A stretch of DNA of 42,313 nucleotides from Paludibacteraceae bacterium (GTDB taxonomy: Bacteria > Bacteroidota > Bacteroidia > Bacteroidales > Paludibacteraceae). Each line of letters starts with the position of its first letter. Position 1 is the first letter of the stretch. The notes beneath the pieces are model-generated. The model did not search any database. It was not told the DNA's origin and worked only from the letters and a program-made list of their open reading frames with translations. Shown one piece after another: positions 40,888 through 42,313 of this stretch. Made by a program: the position numbers and the translations under genes. The stretch lies in the NCBI GenBank assembly GCA_017464475.1, contig JAFTZQ010000019.1, forward strand, positions 1 through 42,313, written 5' to 3'.

Positions 40888-42156
40888 TTAATCCCTCCGG
40901 AAAATATCTCTCGTATACACTTTTTCCTTCACGTCGTCCAGACAGGCGTCATACCGGTTAGCGATGATGGCCTGGCTGCGAAGTTTGAATTTCTCCAAAT
41001 CATTCACCACTTCGCTGCCAAAGAAAGTCGTCCCATCTTCCAGCGTCGGCTCATAGACAATCACCTTCGCGCCTTTCGCTTTCACGCGTTTCATAATGCC
41101 TTGGATACTGCTCTGGCGGAAATTATCGCTGTTGGCTTTCATCGTCAGCCTATAAACCCCAATGACACACGAATGTTCGTTGGCGGCATCAAAATCGCCA
41201 TGCCGGTAGTAGTCGTAATAACCCGCCATCGCAAGAACACGATCGGCAATAAAATCCTTCCGCGTCCGGTTACTCTCCACGATGGCTTCAATCAGGTTCT
41301 CCGGCACATCTTGGTAGTTTGCCAGCAGCTGTTTTGTGTCTTTCGGAAGACAGTAACCGCCGTAACCGAAAGAAGGATTATTGTAATGCGTGCCGATACG
41401 CGGGTCGAGGCACACGCCGTCAATAATCGATTTGGTGTCCAGCCCTTTCATCTCGGCGTACGTGTCCAACTCGTTGAAATAGCTCACGCGGAGCGCCAGA
41501 TACGTGTTGGCAAACAGCTTGACCGCTTCCGCTTCTGTCAAACCCATTATGCGCACCTCGACATCCTCTTTGAGCGCACCTTCTTGCAGCAGCGAAGCAA
41601 ACAACTCCGCTTTCTCCACCAACTGCTCGTCGCTCAAAACCGTACCGACAATAATTCGGCTGGGGTAGAGATTGTCTTCTAATGCTTTGCTCTCGCGCAG
41701 GAACTCCGGCGAAAAAAGGATGTTCGCGCAATGGTATTTCTCCCGAACGGAAGCAGTATAGCCCACAGGAACGGTGGATTTGATCACCATGACGGCATTC
41801 GGATTGACCTTCAGAACGGTCTCAATCACGTTCTCCACAGCCGAAGTGTCAAAATAATTGCGATGCGGGTCATAGTTCGTCGGAGCAGCAATCACCACGA
41901 AAGCCGCGTCCTTATAAGCCGCCTCTGCATCCAGTGTCGCCGTTAAGTCCAAAAAACTCCTTTGTCCTTTGTCCTTTGTCCCTTTGTCCCTTTCAAAATA
42001 TTTCTCGATGTACTCATCCTGAATGGGTGATTGCCGCCGATTGATCATATCCACTTTTTCAGGGATAATATCAACGGCGGTCACCTCATGGTGTTGAGCG
42101 AGTAGGGTAGCGATGCTCAAACCCACATATCCTGTTCCTGCGATTGCTATCTTCAT
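40888..42156 (-). CDS. ugd: UDP-glucose 6-dehydrogenase-type nucleotide-sugar dehydrogenase
   Basis: Oxidises a UDP-sugar (most likely UDP-glucose to UDP-glucuronate) for the polysaccharide. The product is 422 residues. N-terminal Rossmann motif [15 protein letters not shown], then [20 protein letters not shown] and LFSPEFLRE, and the active-site cysteine in [14 protein letters not shown]. It is the first gene of the minus-strand polysaccharide run. Residues about 56-66 ([11 protein letters not shown]) are encoded by a TTTGTCC-type repeat (41961-41990) that looks like an in-frame insertion into a surface loop after the first Rossmann unit. The upstream region contains a long palindrome. Confidence 0.95.
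   Translation of the reverse strand: MKIAIAGTGYVGLSIATLLAQHHEVTAVDIIPEKVDMINRRQSPIQDEYIEKYFERDKGTKDKGQRSFLDLTATLDAEAAYKDAAFVVIAAPTNYDPHRNYFDTSAVENVIETVLKVNPNAVMVIKSTVPVGYTASVREKYHCANILFSPEFLRESKALEDNLYPSRIIVGTVLSDEQLVEKAELFASLLQEGALKEDVEVRIMGLTEAEAVKLFANTYLALRVSYFNELDTYAEMKGLDTKSIIDGVCLDPRIGTHYNNPSFGYGGYCLPKDTKQLLANYQDVPENLIEAIVESNRTRKDFIADRVLAMAGYYDYYRHGDFDAANEHSCVIGVYRLTMKANSDNFRQSSIQGIMKRVKAKGAKVIVYEPTLEDGTTFFGSEVVNDLEKFKLRSQAIIANRYDACLDDVKEKVYTRDIFRRD
41959..41993. repeat. TTTGTCC heptamer/octamer repeat inside ugd
   Basis: Two 7 bp units (TTTGTCC) and two 8 bp units (TTTGTCCC) in tandem, plus a partial unit. The four units add up to 30 bp, so the ugd frame is kept and the protein gains a Lys/Asp/Gly-rich loop. 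Confidence 0.85.
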
Positions 42157-42195
42157 TTTAAACTTGATATAACAATGTTTTTTATGTTTATTGCT

Positions 42196-42313
42196 TTTGA
42201 AGGCTTTTACTCGCAGAGTTGCGGAGTTTGATGGTAAAAACTATCCGAAAGCTTGCTTGCGAGGAGTTTTTACCGGCAAATTACGCATAGAGCGAAGCTC
42301 AAAAGCCTTCAAA
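42196..42313. repeat. Long imperfect palindrome upstream of ugd
   Basis: Outer arms TTTGAAGGCTTTT (42196-42208) and AAAAGCCTTCAAA (42301-42313, the window end) are perfect complements of 13 bp. Inner arms GGTAAAAACT (42233-42242) and AGTTTTTACC (42265-42274) are perfect complements of 10 bp. Between them CTCGC/GCGAAG and TTTG/CAAA also pair. The whole 118 bp can fold into one rod. I see no clear TAnnTTTG promoter for ugd within it. It could be a MITE/REP-like element or a recombination site. Confidence 0.8.

Noticed and set aside
42196-42313. Rho-independent terminator
   Set aside because: The palindrome is far too long with no GC-rich short stem plus T-run, and no gene is seen ending into it within the window.

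Overview
This window looks like the chromosome of a member of the Bacteroidales (Bacteroidetes) with roughly 50% GC. The evidence is promoters of the TTTG-N20-TAnnTTTG kind (six with this spacing, or one base off it in the -33 box), type III glutamine synthetase, class III fructose-1,6-bisphosphatase, a short RecQ with a C-terminal zinc motif, a T9SS-like tail on a VWA protein, and an L13-S9-S2-EF-Ts ribosomal block. Genus cannot be fixed from the sequence alone.

Layout. 1-3.7 kb: glyS (minus) and a secreted VWA protein (plus), closed by a textbook UUCG terminator. 3.7-13.6 kb: a plus-strand nitrogen and cell-wall block: glnN, dapF, dapL, glmS, ddh, then a polar amino-acid ABC importer made of a binding-protein/permease fusion and an ATPase with an unusual C-terminal extension. 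13.8-19.4 kb: an accessory region with a YaaW/UPF0174-like protein overlapping an M48 metalloprotease, a strongly structured RNA or leader, a very acidic small protein, a glycine-zipper membrane protein overlapping a 493-residue protein with a nuclease-like motif, a WYL regulator and a truncated PLD-like gene. The two middle genes are clearly more AT-rich than their surroundings. 19.7-22.6 kb (minus): two small lipoproteins and fbp. 22.8-27.7 kb (plus): rplM-rpsI-rpsB-tsf and an AsmA-like protein, whose 3' end overlaps recQ tail to tail by 90 bp. 27.6-42.2 kb (minus): one almost gapless run starting with ugd, then flippase, glycosyltransferases, polymerase, acyltransferase, initiating sugar transferase and DegT aminotransferase (a surface polysaccharide locus), continuing without a visible break into serB, gltX and recQ.

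Genes working together: GlnN supplies glutamine to GlmS. DapL plus DapF and, independently, Ddh provide meso-diaminopimelate, so amino sugars and the peptide stem of peptidoglycan are fed from one block. Ugd, the aminotransferase, sugar transferase, glycosyltransferases, Wzx-like flippase and Wzy-like polymerase form a plausible complete Wzx/Wzy pathway.

The two most interesting signals are (1) the 13.8-19.4 kb cassette, which could be an undescribed (possibly defence-type) membrane/nuclease system, and (2) short tandem repeats, mostly of 7 bp units, that fill intergenic gaps, supply stop codons, and also appear in-frame inside glmS, ugd and probably recQ. No tRNA, rRNA, CRISPR array or intact transposase was found.
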